Source: Actinomyces qiguomingii (GTDB lineage: Bacteria > Actinomycetota > Actinomycetes > Actinomycetales > Actinomycetaceae). Taken from it: a stretch of 64,000 nucleotides of DNA. The stretch covers positions 2,666,001 to 2,730,000 of the forward strand of contig NZ_CP025228.1 of NCBI RefSeq assembly GCF_004102025.1, read 5' to 3'. Both the position numbers and the translations under genes were made by a program. Position 1 is the stretch's first letter. Each line of letters opens with the position of its first letter. Below, piece after piece: positions 17,950-25,378 of this stretch. Under the pieces are notes generated by a model. It saw nothing but the letters and a program-made list of their open reading frames with translations. It was not told the DNA's origin and searched no databases.

Positions 17950-18560
17950 GCGACGCTCCTGACCTTGGCGTCGAAGGCGACGGCGTCGGCGGCGGCCTCG
18001 GCGGTGACGGCCGGGTAGTAGTCGCTGATGTTGTCGACGGTGATCTCCTCGCCGTCGATGACCTGGGCGATCGTGTCGTAGGGGATGCGGGTGCTGGCGA
18101 TTGTCGGCCAGCCTCCCATCCGCCCGAAGTCGACCTCGATGTGCTCAGCCGGGCGGCGGAGGTCGACGACCTTGTCGCCGCGGAAGTTCTCAAATGCTTC
18201 GGCGAGCTGCTCGAAGGTGAACATGTCCTTCTGCCCCGGGCACTTGAGGATGTCGTAGACGCCCTGGTCATCTGGAGCTTCGACGAAGATCGTGGTGCCG
18301 TCGGTGCCGAACCGGTAGGCAGACGGGTGCTCGGCCATGTCCAGCACATCGAGGTTCTCGAAGGCGGCGGAGATCTTCTGTAGGGAGATCTCGTTGCGCA
18401 GGCGGGCGATGGAGCGCAGGGCGATCAGGTCTCGCAGGGAGTACAAGGGCGGCCGCTTGGGCTTCACCTCGGGCACGAGCAACCCCTTGTCACGCCAGCT
18501 CCTCAGCTGGCTCGGGGTCACGCCTGTCAGTACGGACGTGAGGTTGAGTGGAAACGCCAT
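17946..18560 (-). CDS. MerR-like HTH plus DUF433 antitoxin
   Basis: A 204-residue protein. Residues ~10-80 are a MerR-type winged helix (TGVTPSQLRSWRDKGLLVPE then PPLYSLRDLIALRSIARLR). Residues ~145-200 are a DUF433 domain (TIASTRIPYDTIAQVIDGE, ISDYYPAVTAEAAADAV). It is the predicted antitoxin and autoregulator of the overlapping PIN-like gene. The start is the ATG at 18560 because a strong GAGAGGAGGTG lies upstream; an open 20-codon extension lacks one. The 19-kb control region lies beyond the next gene, so this pair may have its own promoter. Confidence 0.8.
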   Translation of the reverse strand: MAFPLNLTSVLTGVTPSQLRSWRDKGLLVPEVKPKRPPLYSLRDLIALRSIARLRNEISLQKISAAFENLDVLDMAEHPSAYRFGTDGTTIFVEAPDDQGVYDILKCPGQKDMFTFEQLAEAFENFRGDKVVDLRRPAEHIEVDFGRMGGWPTIASTRIPYDTIAQVIDGEEITVDNISDYYPAVTAEAAADAVAFDAKVRSVA

Positions 18561-18661
18561 CTGTCGTTCACCTCCTCTCGGACGCGAGCCGGCACAGGTC
18601 CATTGTCCCAGGCCGGGCACGTCCTGTCAGCGTGACGAGCCGCATCATCGCCGCCCATTCG

Positions 18662-19093
18662 TCAGTCCTCCTCGTAGGGGATGTCCTGGGACTCCTCACC
18701 AAGGTCGTCACGCCAGCCGGTCGTCTCCGCCAGCTCCTCATCCGCCCCGGGCTGGATCTGCGCTGCCAGCTCCCACTCCGGCGGCAGCTCCTCCGGCCAA
18801 TCAGGACGACGCTCCCCCAGCTGCACGACCTGGGCACGCTCGCGCTCGCGGGCTCTCTCCTGCGCCTCGCGCAGCACTTCCACCGGATCAAGGCCGAGCG
18901 TTCCCGCGATGGCTTCCAGCTCGCCTACTGTCATCGCTCGACCACGGCGGAGCACGTCGCCGAGACGAGTAAGCCGCACACCAGACCTGCGCGAGAGCTC
19001 ACGCAAGCTCATCCCGCTGTCTTCCAGTGCGCCTCCGAGCGCCTCAGACACCCTCACATCGGCCGGGTGCTGCTCAATCGACCTGCTACCCAT
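18662..19093 (-). CDS. XRE-family repressor (candidate phage immunity repressor)
   Basis: A 143-residue DNA-binding protein. Residues ~15-75 form the XRE helix-turn-helix (MSLRELSRRSGVRLTRLGDVLR, then MTVGELEAIAGTLGLD). A Glu/Arg-rich helical segment and an acidic tail ending IPYEED follow. It is transcribed leftward from the region holding three GTTCGC-N4-GCGAAC sites, facing a second HTH gene, the CI/Cro arrangement. There is no visible Ser-Lys LexA-type autocleavage domain, so induction would need another route, perhaps the nearby ImmA-like peptidase (inference). Confidence 0.85.
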   Translation of the reverse strand: MGSRSIEQHPADVRVSEALGGALEDSGMSLRELSRRSGVRLTRLGDVLRRGRAMTVGELEAIAGTLGLDPVEVLREAQERARERERAQVVQLGERRPDWPEELPPEWELAAQIQPGADEELAETTGWRDDLGEESQDIPYEED

Positions 19094-19101
19094 ATCGTGA
19101 T

Positions 19102-19189
19102 GTTCTCACATGCGAACACGCCTGGCAATCCCTCTTGACAACGTTCGCGATTGCGAGCATCATTCTTTCAGGTGTTCGCAATCGCGAAC
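19102..19189. promoter_or_regulatory. Immunity control region: three operators GTTCGC-N4-GCGAAC
   Basis: Site 1, 19102-19117 (GTTCTC-ACAT-GCGAAC); site 2, 19143-19158 (GTTCGC-GATT-GCGAGC); site 3, 19174-19189 (GTTCGC-AATC-GCGAAC). Site 3 has perfect arms; the others have one mismatch each. Centres are 41 and 31 bp apart, roughly four and three helical turns. They lie between the divergent repressor and Cro-like genes, so both proteins probably bind here. Confidence 0.8.
19135..19163 (+). promoter_or_regulatory. Rightward early promoter (PR-like)
   Basis: Perfect -35 TTGACA at 19135-19140, 17-bp spacer, and -10 CATCAT at 19158-19163 (4 of 6 match). Operator site 2 fills the spacer, so a bound repressor would block RNA polymerase. 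Transcription would start about 30 bp before the Cro-like gene. Confidence 0.7.
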
Positions 19190-19199
19190 GGGAGGAGGA

Positions 19200-19625
19200 A
19201 TGATGTCGGTCGCGTCCGAGATCCGAGCCGAGATGGCGCGCCGTGGCATCACGGGGACCGCGCTCGCGGACGAAGTGTCGCTTAAACGCCCGTACCTGTC
19301 CCTGCGGCTGAACGAGCATGCCGACCTCAAGGTCGGCGAGCTCGTGGCTATCGGTGATGCCCTCGGCGTGCCTGGATGGGAACTACTGCGGCGCAGCAGG
19401 CGTCCGCAATCCGTGGCCGCCTCCGGCCCGTCCCCCGCCGTCGAGGCGCAAGGCATCGCCGCGGTCGAGCGTGTGGGTGCTGCGCTCGCGGGTGTGCCGG
19501 CGGAGGCTCTGCTGGCCCACGAGCAGGCGTGCGATTCGTGCTGGTCTTTGGAGGATGCGGCCCGGCACCTGTCCGGTGACGAGGACCCGGCCACGCACCG
19601 CTCCTCCGACGAGGAGGTGGCGTGA
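19200..19625 (+). CDS. XRE-family Cro-like regulator
   Basis: A 141-residue protein with an N-terminal XRE helix-turn-helix (IRAEMARRGITGTALADEVS, then YLSLRLNEHADLKVGELVAIG). The C-terminal ~80 residues are Ala/Glu-rich, with the Cys pair CDSCWSLEDA. It is the first gene of the rightward early operon, directly downstream of the PR-like promoter, so it probably acts as Cro. Two adjacent ATGs (19200, 19203) follow GGAGGAGG. Its stop overlaps the next ATG by 4 bp. Confidence 0.82.
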   Translation: MMSVASEIRAEMARRGITGTALADEVSLKRPYLSLRLNEHADLKVGELVAIGDALGVPGWELLRRSRRPQSVAASGPSPAVEAQGIAAVERVGAALAGVPAEALLAHEQACDSCWSLEDAARHLSGDEDPATHRSSDEEVA

Positions 19626-20935
19626 TGTCTGTGTGGGATGAGGAGCTAGGCGAGTCCCGACGTCTCAAGGTGTCGGAGGAGCCGAAGCTGCCGATGCTCG
19701 AGTTGGGGACGGCGACTGATGAGCAGGTTTCCGGGGCCGCCCAGACGGTGGGCTGGCTGCAAGGAGTAATCGACAACTATCTGGTCACCCTGTCGCGTGA
19801 TGCGGATGCTCGACGGGAACTGGAGCGCCAGCAGCAGGAGCAGACGACGGAGGCCCCAGATGCTGGTGAGACCGGGCCGGCTGGGAAGTCCGAGTCGCCG
19901 GCAGCGGCGGACGGAGACCGCTCGGAGACTCAGCCCGCTGTGATCGCGCCGGCTCGCCGGCGACGAGGAGGTCGCGTGATGTCAGCGCTTCCGGGCGACC
20001 TTGGCCGTCTTGTCGGTTATGGCGAGGATCTCCTCGCTGACGTCGCTGTGCGGCACTCCGGCGTCGGTGACGGCGTTGACCGTGACCCGAAGTTTGATGC
20101 GGCGGGCTTGTCTGCCGATGAAGACCATTCCGTCGGGGGCACATGCCCTTGCGGCGGCGGCCCGTCGTTCCTGTTCGATCTCCTGCTCGATCAGGCTCGT
20201 GAGGTCGAGTGGGAGCTCACCGAAAGCCGGGCAGTGATCGGCTTGAGCTCTTGCTTCGACGTGGCCGTCACGGTCGACGATGACGGTCACCTGGTGCGCC
20301 GTGTGAGCGCTGTCGTTGACAGCGAGTACGGCAAGGTCGCTGTCGATCTTGAGTCGCCAGCAGTACTTGACGGTGTCCGCCTGTGCGGCCAGCGCCCGTT
20401 GTGCGACCGCGTTCGCGTCGCCTGCTATCTGGTTTCCCTGTTCAGCGATGCGATTTGCCTCCTCGGCCTTGGCGAGGCTACGCGCGGCAAGATCGTTGGC
20501 AATCTCCGCCTGTCGGTTGGCCTGCTTCGCTCGACGATTGGCGAGGGTCGCGATCAGCAGGCCGCCGGCGCCGATGCTGGTACTGACGGCATCAATGGCG
20601 AGAGACGCGTCCACGATGACTCCTCCTCGGTGGGTTCCGCCGTCGGCTCCGATGCCGGCGGGTCGGTTGGTGCTTCGGAGCCTACCGAGGAGGCCCCGAC
20701 CCCGGGTCGGGAAAATCTTGCCGCCTCCTCGGTGAGCGGCGACGTGGCGGCTGAGGGCCCGGCGTCGTCGCGGGGTAATGGGGATAAGACCGCCGAGGAG
20801 GTGCACACCGCCGTCGGCCGGCCTGACTCCTGCCGGTTGTGCGGCGCTGGGTGCGGGGCGGGGCTGGTGTCTCGTAGCTGCGCCGGCCCCGCCCACCCCA
20901 CCAGTGACGTCCCGGATGGGGGTGAGGTGCGGTGA
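19622..20935 (+). CDS. Early-operon protein; only the N-terminal ~120 codons look convincing
   Basis: A 437-codon open frame that overlaps the gene before it (ATGA) and the gene after it (GTGA) by 4 bp, the pattern of a real operon member. The first ~120 residues (MSVWDEELGESRRLKVSEE..., then QTVGWLQGVIDNYLVTLSRD) look protein-like. The middle, 19982-20614, is exactly antisense, codon-in-register, to a more convincing leftward gene and may be a high-GC shadow. The last ~100 codons are Ser/Gly-rich with a Cys cluster (SCRLCGAGCGAG). A second ribosome-binding site plus start resembling its own occurs at 19966-19981. I do not recognise a function. Confidence 0.45.
   Translation: MMSVWDEELGESRRLKVSEEPKLPMLELGTATDEQVSGAAQTVGWLQGVIDNYLVTLSRDADARRELERQQQEQTTEAPDAGETGPAGKSESPAAADGDRSETQPAVIAPARRRRGGRVMSALPGDLGRLVGYGEDLLADVAVRHSGVGDGVDRDPKFDAAGLSADEDHSVGGTCPCGGGPSFLFDLLLDQAREVEWELTESRAVIGLSSCFDVAVTVDDDGHLVRRVSAVVDSEYGKVAVDLESPAVLDGVRLCGQRPLCDRVRVACYLVSLFSDAICLLGLGEATRGKIVGNLRLSVGLLRSTIGEGRDQQAAGADAGTDGINGERRVHDDSSSVGSAVGSDAGGSVGASEPTEEAPTPGRENLAASSVSGDVAAEGPASSRGNGDKTAEEVHTAVGRPDSCRLCGAGCGAGLVSRSCAGPAHPTSDVPDGGEVR
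19982..20614 (-). CDS. Membrane-anchored coiled-coil protein on the opposite strand of the early operon
   Basis: A 210-residue predicted protein. It opens VDASLAIDAVSTSIGAGGLL, a short hydrophobic N-terminus that may be one membrane helix. A long Ala/Glu/Gln-rich coiled coil follows (AKQANRQAEIANDLAAR, AEEANRIAEQGNQIAG), then a beta-rich C-terminal domain (HQVTVIVDRDGHVEARA, RRIKLRVTVNAVTDAG). The GTG at 20614 is preceded by GAGGAGGAG. It lies entirely inside the rightward frame 19622-20935 in exact codon register. Composition and heptads favour this strand as the real gene. The function is unknown. Confidence 0.65.
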   Translation of the reverse strand: MDASLAIDAVSTSIGAGGLLIATLANRRAKQANRQAEIANDLAARSLAKAEEANRIAEQGNQIAGDANAVAQRALAAQADTVKYCWRLKIDSDLAVLAVNDSAHTAHQVTVIVDRDGHVEARAQADHCPAFGELPLDLTSLIEQEIEQERRAAAARACAPDGMVFIGRQARRIKLRVTVNAVTDAGVPHSDVSEEILAITDKTAKVARKR

Positions 20936-21270
20936 GTGAGGTTCTGGAGCCGGATCTGACGACGGTGCAGGTCGCCCAGGTGCTCGGTTGCTCGCGGCAG
21001 CGGGTGACGGAGCTGTGTTCGTCGGGCGTGCTGCCGGCCTATCAGCTGAGTGAGCGGGGGCCGTGGCGTGTGCGTCGTGCGGATCTGGATGCCTACAGGC
21101 AGGCCCGCGTGGAGGCGGCTGCTGCGGCTGCTGAGGCCCGTCGTGCTGCTGCTGCGAGGCAGGAGGACATCGACGCGGTCACTGACATGGTTCGGTCTGG
21201 TCGCCTCGCTGTGCCCGCGCGTCTGGCGTCTTCGTCTCGCCGTCGCCGGCGACGCCTTTACGCCATCTGA
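20932..21270 (+). CDS. Small HTH (excisionase/MerR-like) DNA-binding protein
   Basis: A 112-residue protein. The N-terminal half is an excisionase-type winged helix (TTVQVAQVLGCSRQRVTELCS, GVLPAYQLSERGPWRVRRADLDAYR). The C-terminal half is Ala/Arg-rich and helical with a basic tail RRRRRRLY. It could serve as Xis/recombination directionality factor or an early regulator. The GTG start overlaps the preceding stop (GTGA). Confidence 0.8.
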   Translation: MSEVLEPDLTTVQVAQVLGCSRQRVTELCSSGVLPAYQLSERGPWRVRRADLDAYRQARVEAAAAAAEARRAAAARQEDIDAVTDMVRSGRLAVPARLASSSRRRRRRLYAI

Positions 21271-21341
21271 CCAAGAAAAGAGTGGCCGCCAGCAACGTAT
21301 CTGCCGGCGGCCGGTGAGCCAAGCAAGTGAAAGGAAAACCG

Positions 21342-21470
21342 ATGGCTCGAACCCAATCTTACAAGGCCCGCCACAAGGCGGAAAGACGTCGACTGGTCGA
21401 CGTGGTGCGCGCCGTGCTCCGCCTGGCCCCGACCGACGACAACGCTGTGAAGGAGGTGCCGGCCCGATGA
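21342..21470 (+). CDS. 42-residue basic peptide, unknown function
   Basis: A short gene starting MARTQSYKARHKAERRRLVD with AAAGGAAAA upstream. It is rich in Arg/Lys in the first half and ends EVPAR. Its TGA overlaps the ATG of the next gene. It is identical in both prophage copies. Short basic proteins of this kind are common in early operons; nothing more can be said. Confidence 0.65.
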   Translation: MARTQSYKARHKAERRRLVDVVRAVLRLAPTDDNAVKEVPAR

Positions 21471-21715
21471 CTGCTCGTGTGTCTGGCCTGTCTCGCGCCG
21501 CCCGCGCGACTATCGCCGCTGAGGGGATCACTGTGCGCCAGTACGTGGCCCACCACTGCGGTCCTGACACTGCCCGGTGGCCGGGTGACCGGTGCGGGTG
21601 CACTGATGACCGGTGCGACGGCTACCACCACATGGCCGGCGAGCCGTGCCCGTGCGTGGAGTACCTGGCCCGCATTGCCTCCGCAGCCACCCGTGAGGAG
21701 GCGATGGTGCGATGA
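21467..21715 (+). CDS. Cys/His-rich small protein
   Basis: An 82-residue protein, MTARVSGLSRAARATIAAEG then a compact Cys-rich part (HHCGPDTARW, CGCTDDRCDGYHH, PCPCVEYL) that could bind zinc. It overlaps both neighbours by 4 bp. I do not recognise the family. Confidence 0.7.
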   Translation: MTARVSGLSRAARATIAAEGITVRQYVAHHCGPDTARWPGDRCGCTDDRCDGYHHMAGEPCPCVEYLARIASAATREEAMVR

Positions 21716-22392
21716 GTGTGGAGCGGAGGATCGCGGTGGGGGCGTGCCTGCTGTGCGTCGGCGTGCTGGTCGGCTGTGTGCAGGCGTGGCTGGCTGTCAC
21801 GGGCCGTGCGCCGGTGATGTCGGGGCTGTCGCTGCTGGCCCTGGGCCTGGGTGGCCTGGGCGCCGTCCTGATGATCATGGCCGGTGACGGGCCCGCCCCG
21901 GCGGATGTGGGCGCTGCTGCCGTCCCGTATGGTCCGGCAGGTGGTGGCGGCGCTGCGGCATCGGCGCCGACCCCGGAGACCGCCCGTGAGGACACCGATC
22001 ACGAGGACGGTGGAGTCGAGGAGGTGCTGGCGGCGGCCGCGCGGATCGTCGATAGGGCGGTCGAGCATGAGACGGATGCGGCTGCTGAGCGGATATATGC
22101 CGTGCCGCATGCTCATCTGCGGATGGTGCTGACCCCTGGCGGGCAGGCCACCACGGTCACGGACGGCACCGGCGCCGACGACGCCGAGGGTGGCGACGGT
22201 GTGCCGGGGATGGTTTGCGAGCTGGTGGCCCCATCGGGGTGGATGGGATCGGCGCTGATGACACTGGCTGATGCGCTGATATCGCCTCGGCGGGTGCGGG
22301 AGATGCTGACCCAGCTGGCCCGTGAGGGTGATGCCTCCGCGGTGGCGGCGGCCGAGTACCTGCGCCTGGACCTGCCTGGGGGTGAGTTGTGA
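21712..22392 (+). CDS. Protein with two N-terminal membrane helices, unknown function
   Basis: A 226-residue protein. Two hydrophobic helices fill residues ~8-57 (VGACLLCVGVLVGCVQAWLAV and GLSLLALGLGGLGAVLMIM). An acidic Ala/Gly linker and a C-terminal helical domain follow (ISPRRVREMLTQLAREGDAS). It is presumably anchored in the host membrane with its C-terminus in the cytoplasm. It is in the translationally coupled early operon. Confidence 0.7.
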   Translation: MSVERRIAVGACLLCVGVLVGCVQAWLAVTGRAPVMSGLSLLALGLGGLGAVLMIMAGDGPAPADVGAAAVPYGPAGGGGAAASAPTPETAREDTDHEDGGVEEVLAAAARIVDRAVEHETDAAAERIYAVPHAHLRMVLTPGGQATTVTDGTGADDAEGGDGVPGMVCELVAPSGWMGSALMTLADALISPRRVREMLTQLAREGDASAVAAAEYLRLDLPGGEL

Positions 22393-22958
22393 TGGGGACG
22401 CGTGTGCAGCGGCGTCTGGATTGGTCCCGGGGCCCGATCCCCTGCGCAGGCTGTGAGCGGCCGATGCGGCCTGCCGGCCGGGCTGCCAGTGAGCCGGGCT
22501 GGTCGGGGACTGTGGCGCACTCGGGGCGTGGCATGTGCCATCAGTGCCGGCGGGTGCAGCATGCGGCGGAGGCCGCCGAGTCCGTAGCCCGCGCCTCTGG
22601 GAGCGTGCCTCGGTCGGCTGGGCTGTCGTTGCGGCGTCTGGCCGGCCTGGAGACCGACGCCATGGTGGCATCTCCATCCCTGGGTCGTGAGGTGACGTGG
22701 CTGTGGCGGATGCTGCCCGGCGACATGTCCATGGTGCAGCAGGAGATCGAGTGCCTGGCTGACCTGGCGGACCAGCTCCGCCGGGAGGGCCTGGTGGCGA
22801 TGTCTCGGCCGCGCCGCAACGTGCGCCACGGGACTGGTGCGACCATCCTGCTGACCCTGACGGTCCGGCCCGCCACCGAGGCTGAGGCTCGGGTACTGGG
22901 GCACGAGCCAAGATCAGCCCAGCCCGACCAGACCGAGGCTGTGGGGGTGGCGGCATGA
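22389..22958 (+). CDS. Zinc-ribbon-like early protein
   Basis: A 189-residue protein with paired Cys motifs CAGC (near residue 19) and CHQC (near residue 50), likely a zinc ribbon. A helical domain follows (LSLRRLAGLETDAM, MVQQEIECLADLADQLRREG). GTG at 22389 overlaps the preceding TGA; the next codon is ATG, so either may start translation. The function is not recognised; nucleic-acid binding is a guess. Confidence 0.7.
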   Translation: MMGTRVQRRLDWSRGPIPCAGCERPMRPAGRAASEPGWSGTVAHSGRGMCHQCRRVQHAAEAAESVARASGSVPRSAGLSLRRLAGLETDAMVASPSLGREVTWLWRMLPGDMSMVQQEIECLADLADQLRREGLVAMSRPRRNVRHGTGATILLTLTVRPATEAEARVLGHEPRSAQPDQTEAVGVAA

Positions 22959-23404
22959 GCCCCCGGCGGTTTCAGCGGCGGCGCAAGGCGGGGTGGCGGA
23001 TGCCCGACGGGGCGGTCTACGTCGGGCGCCCCACCCGGTGGGGTAGCCCGTTCGCCGTCGGCGGCGAGTACCGAGTGGTCTCCGAGCCTGGAGCGGCTGC
23101 TCTGCTGGGCGTGCCGGGGCGGAGTGAGGCCGTGCTCCGGCCGCAGACCAGGCGGGAGGCGGTGTCGGCGTACCTGGCGTGGGTGCGCTGGGACCTGGTG
23201 CTGCTGCCGGCCGAGACCGCCCCTGTATCTCCTCTCACCAGCATGATCGTGGAGGCCCTGGCGGGCCGTGATCTGGCGTGCTGGTGCCCGCTGGACGAGC
23301 CCTGCCACGCGGACGTGCTGCTGGCCTTGGCCGCCGGCATCAGCCCACGCGACATTGATCTGTCCCGGATCACCCCGGCTGAGTGTGAGGCGGTGACGCC
23401 ATGA
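22955..23404 (+). CDS. DUF4326 protein
   Basis: A 149-residue protein matching the DUF4326 pattern: VYVGRPTRWGSPFAVG near the N-terminus, AVSAYLAWVRWDL in the middle, then DLACWCPLDEPCHADVLL. The conserved Cys-Trp-Cys and Cys-His residues suggest metal or nucleotide binding. The family is common in phages and no biochemical role is established as far as I know. It overlaps its neighbours by 4 bp. Confidence 0.85.
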   Translation: MSPRRFQRRRKAGWRMPDGAVYVGRPTRWGSPFAVGGEYRVVSEPGAAALLGVPGRSEAVLRPQTRREAVSAYLAWVRWDLVLLPAETAPVSPLTSMIVEALAGRDLACWCPLDEPCHADVLLALAAGISPRDIDLSRITPAECEAVTP

Positions 23405-23748
23405 CCACCACACCCACACCCGCTCCTGCGCCTGAGCTGGAGCTGCTGGTGCTGGCTTCCCCGGCCCTACCGGTGATCCACCTGGGCCAGCCCGGCCCTG
23501 CTGTGGTCCGCCTGCGGGGCACCTACCGGGACGTGACTCGCCTGTGCACCCCCGACCTGCGCATCCCGTACGTGGCCGAGGCTGTCCGCCCCGCTAGCCC
23601 GGAGCGCATCCAGGGGGCGCTGGAGGACGCCCGGATGTGCCGGGCCTGCGCCGGCGCCTACCACCGCCTGACCCACACGGCATCGGTGCCGGACGGGCAG
23701 GGCACCGACTCACTACTCGCACTACTCGACCAGGAGGACCCATCATGA
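23401..23748 (+). CDS. Hypothetical protein with CxxC
   Basis: A 115-residue protein with a Pro-rich N-terminus (TTTPTPAPAPELELLVL), a beta-rich centre (PAVVRLRGTYRDVTRLC) and MCRACAGAYHRL near the C-terminus, a possible zinc knuckle. It overlaps the preceding stop by 4 bp and the next ATG (23745) by 4 bp. Confidence 0.65.
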   Translation: MTTTPTPAPAPELELLVLASPALPVIHLGQPGPAVVRLRGTYRDVTRLCTPDLRIPYVAEAVRPASPERIQGALEDARMCRACAGAYHRLTHTASVPDGQGTDSLLALLDQEDPS

Positions 23749-24680
23749 CATCTGCCACTGCGCCTGCCCCGCTGGGGGTGATGCTGCACGCAACCCTCCC
23801 AATGCCCGACCTGCTGACCGCGCTCGCGGCCACCATCCCCCATGTGGGGACAGACAAATCCGGGCCGGGCTGCGACCGCCTGCGCGTCGTCTTGGATGTC
23901 GCTGGTATGCGGCTGTGTCTGCTGGCCACGGACTCCGAGTCCGCCATCATGGCGACGGTGCCGCTGGAGGACGCTGACGACGCCGTCGTGATCGACGGCG
24001 ACGGACCAGGCGCCAGGGTGATCGACCGGGTGGAGCTGGACCTGTCCCAGGGTGCGGCCAAAACCGTCCTCGCCGTTTTCAGGCGAGTGGGTGGTGAGAC
24101 GGTGCGGCTGGATGTGCCCGCCGACGGGCGGAGTATCCAGGCCACGGACGTCTCGGGGACGCTGGTGGGGCGGACAGTGCGGGTGGCCGCGATGGGCGAG
24201 TGGGGCCCCACCGATGACGAGCAGCGCGTGGACGCCGCCGCCATGATCGCCCACACCTGCTCCCAGCCGCTGGCTGTGCGCACCACGTGCAGCCTGTTGC
24301 CCAAGACCCTGGCCCGCTGGGCGCCCACCGCTCGGGCGCTGGGTGCGCTGCCGCTGCGGGTCACCGCCACGGGTATGGGGCTGGTCGCCTACGGGGACCT
24401 GGCCGAGGCGGCGGGCCTGGTGGTGCTCGGCTGCCTACGCGTGTACGGCACCACGGACGCCGTCCCTGCGGCGGAGGCGGCCTATGACGGGCCTGCCGTC
24501 GCGGCGCTAATGGATCTCCTGCTGGACGGTGCCCCGGTCGGCGGCGAGGCCACGGAGGAGTCCGCTCACGCCATGGTGACGGAGCTGTCAGCCTGGCTGC
24601 ACGAGCAGGACACAGACGGCGACCCCGACGCCGACGGTGACGGCGACGGCGACGATCCCGTGGGTGGTGATGCGGCATGA
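23745..24680 (+). CDS. Phage protein faintly resembling a sliding clamp (DnaN-like)
   Basis: A 311-residue protein. The N-terminal ~110 residues (LRVVLDVAGMRLCLLATDSESAIM, then VIDRVELDLSQGAAKTVLAVFRR) recall the DNA polymerase III beta-clamp repeat with its LxLxATD strand. Later parts (TVRLDVPADGRSIQATD, LPLRVTATGMGLVAYGDL) fit a second such fold. The similarity is by eye and weak. The C-terminus is a run of Asp-Gly dipeptides. Start ATG 23745 with AGGAGG upstream. The position in the DNA-metabolism block before RusA, MazG and SSB is consistent. Confidence 0.5.
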   Translation: MTSATAPAPLGVMLHATLPMPDLLTALAATIPHVGTDKSGPGCDRLRVVLDVAGMRLCLLATDSESAIMATVPLEDADDAVVIDGDGPGARVIDRVELDLSQGAAKTVLAVFRRVGGETVRLDVPADGRSIQATDVSGTLVGRTVRVAAMGEWGPTDDEQRVDAAAMIAHTCSQPLAVRTTCSLLPKTLARWAPTARALGALPLRVTATGMGLVAYGDLAEAAGLVVLGCLRVYGTTDAVPAAEAAYDGPAVAALMDLLLDGAPVGGEATEESAHAMVTELSAWLHEQDTDGDPDADGDGDGDDPVGGDAA

Positions 24681-24949
24681 GGATCGCCATCACCGTGCAG
24701 CCCGACATCGGGCAGGACCGGGAGTACACGGCAGACGTGCCGGCCGAGCCGTACGACCAGGACTCCGTGTCAGATGTCGTCGCGGCCCAGGGTCGGGAGC
24801 GGCGCACGGCCGCCGCCGTCCTGGCCGAGATTGCCGACTACATAAGCCACGACTATCTGCCGGACTCCCCTGACGTCGCTCCCGGCCGGGTCGAGTACTA
24901 CACGCGGTACCTGCACCAGGAACCGCTGGTCAGGGGTGAGACCCGGTGA
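24677..24949 (+). CDS. 90-residue hypothetical early protein
   Basis: Starts MRIAITVQPDIGQDREYTAD, with a helical centre (AAAVLAEIADYISHDYLPD) and an Arg-rich end. It overlaps the preceding gene and the RusA-like gene by 4 bp each, so it is translated in the same coupled series. No family was recognised. Confidence 0.65.
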   Translation: MRIAITVQPDIGQDREYTADVPAEPYDQDSVSDVVAAQGRERRTAAAVLAEIADYISHDYLPDSPDVAPGRVEYYTRYLHQEPLVRGETR

Positions 24950-25378
24950 TCACTCACCCCTATGCCTCGGATGTCGCACCGGTGTGGGAGACGGCCATAG
25001 TGCTGGGGCGCTGACCAGGTGATCTCCGCCAATGACCACCGGCACTGGCGTCACCGCCATGCGCGGGCAAAGACGATCCGGACGATGGCGGAGCAGACTG
25101 CCCGGTTCTCGCGCGCCCCCAGGCTGGAGCGGGCACGGATCGTGATCGAGAGCCTCTTCCCAGATCGCCGCCGGCGGGACACGCACAACCTCATGCCCAC
25201 CGTCAAGCCGATTGTGGACGGGCTGGTGGATGCGGGTCTGCTCCCGGATGACGACACCCGGCACCTGGTTGGCCCGCACTTGGAAGCATCCTCCGAGCTG
25301 TCCCCCGCACGGTGGGGCCAGTGCACCTACACATTCCGTGTTTCTGTCTTCGACCTGGGAGAGGGGACATGGTCATGA
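24946..25378 (+). pseudogene. RusA-like Holliday-junction resolvase, frameshifted in copy 1
   Basis: The intact counterpart at 60582-61013 encodes 143 residues. RusA-type enzymes cut four-way junctions in phage recombination. The pattern RRDTHNLMPTVKPIVDGLVDAGLLPDDDTR matches the RusA D-x-N-L...L...G...DD core that holds the catalytic Asp residues. Copy 1 has four G at 25005-25008 where copy 2 has three, which puts the first ~20 codons out of frame with the rest. GTG start at 24946 overlaps the preceding gene; its stop overlaps the MazG-like start. Confidence 0.8.

Noticed and set aside
20554..21603. 349-codon leftward frame (copy at 56190-57239)
   Set aside because: Overlaps several well-supported coupled rightward genes; low-complexity Ser/Pro/Arg composition typical of high-GC antisense.
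21622..22956. 444-codon leftward frame (copy at 57258-58592)
   Set aside because: Pro/Arg/Ser-rich antisense shadow of three early genes.
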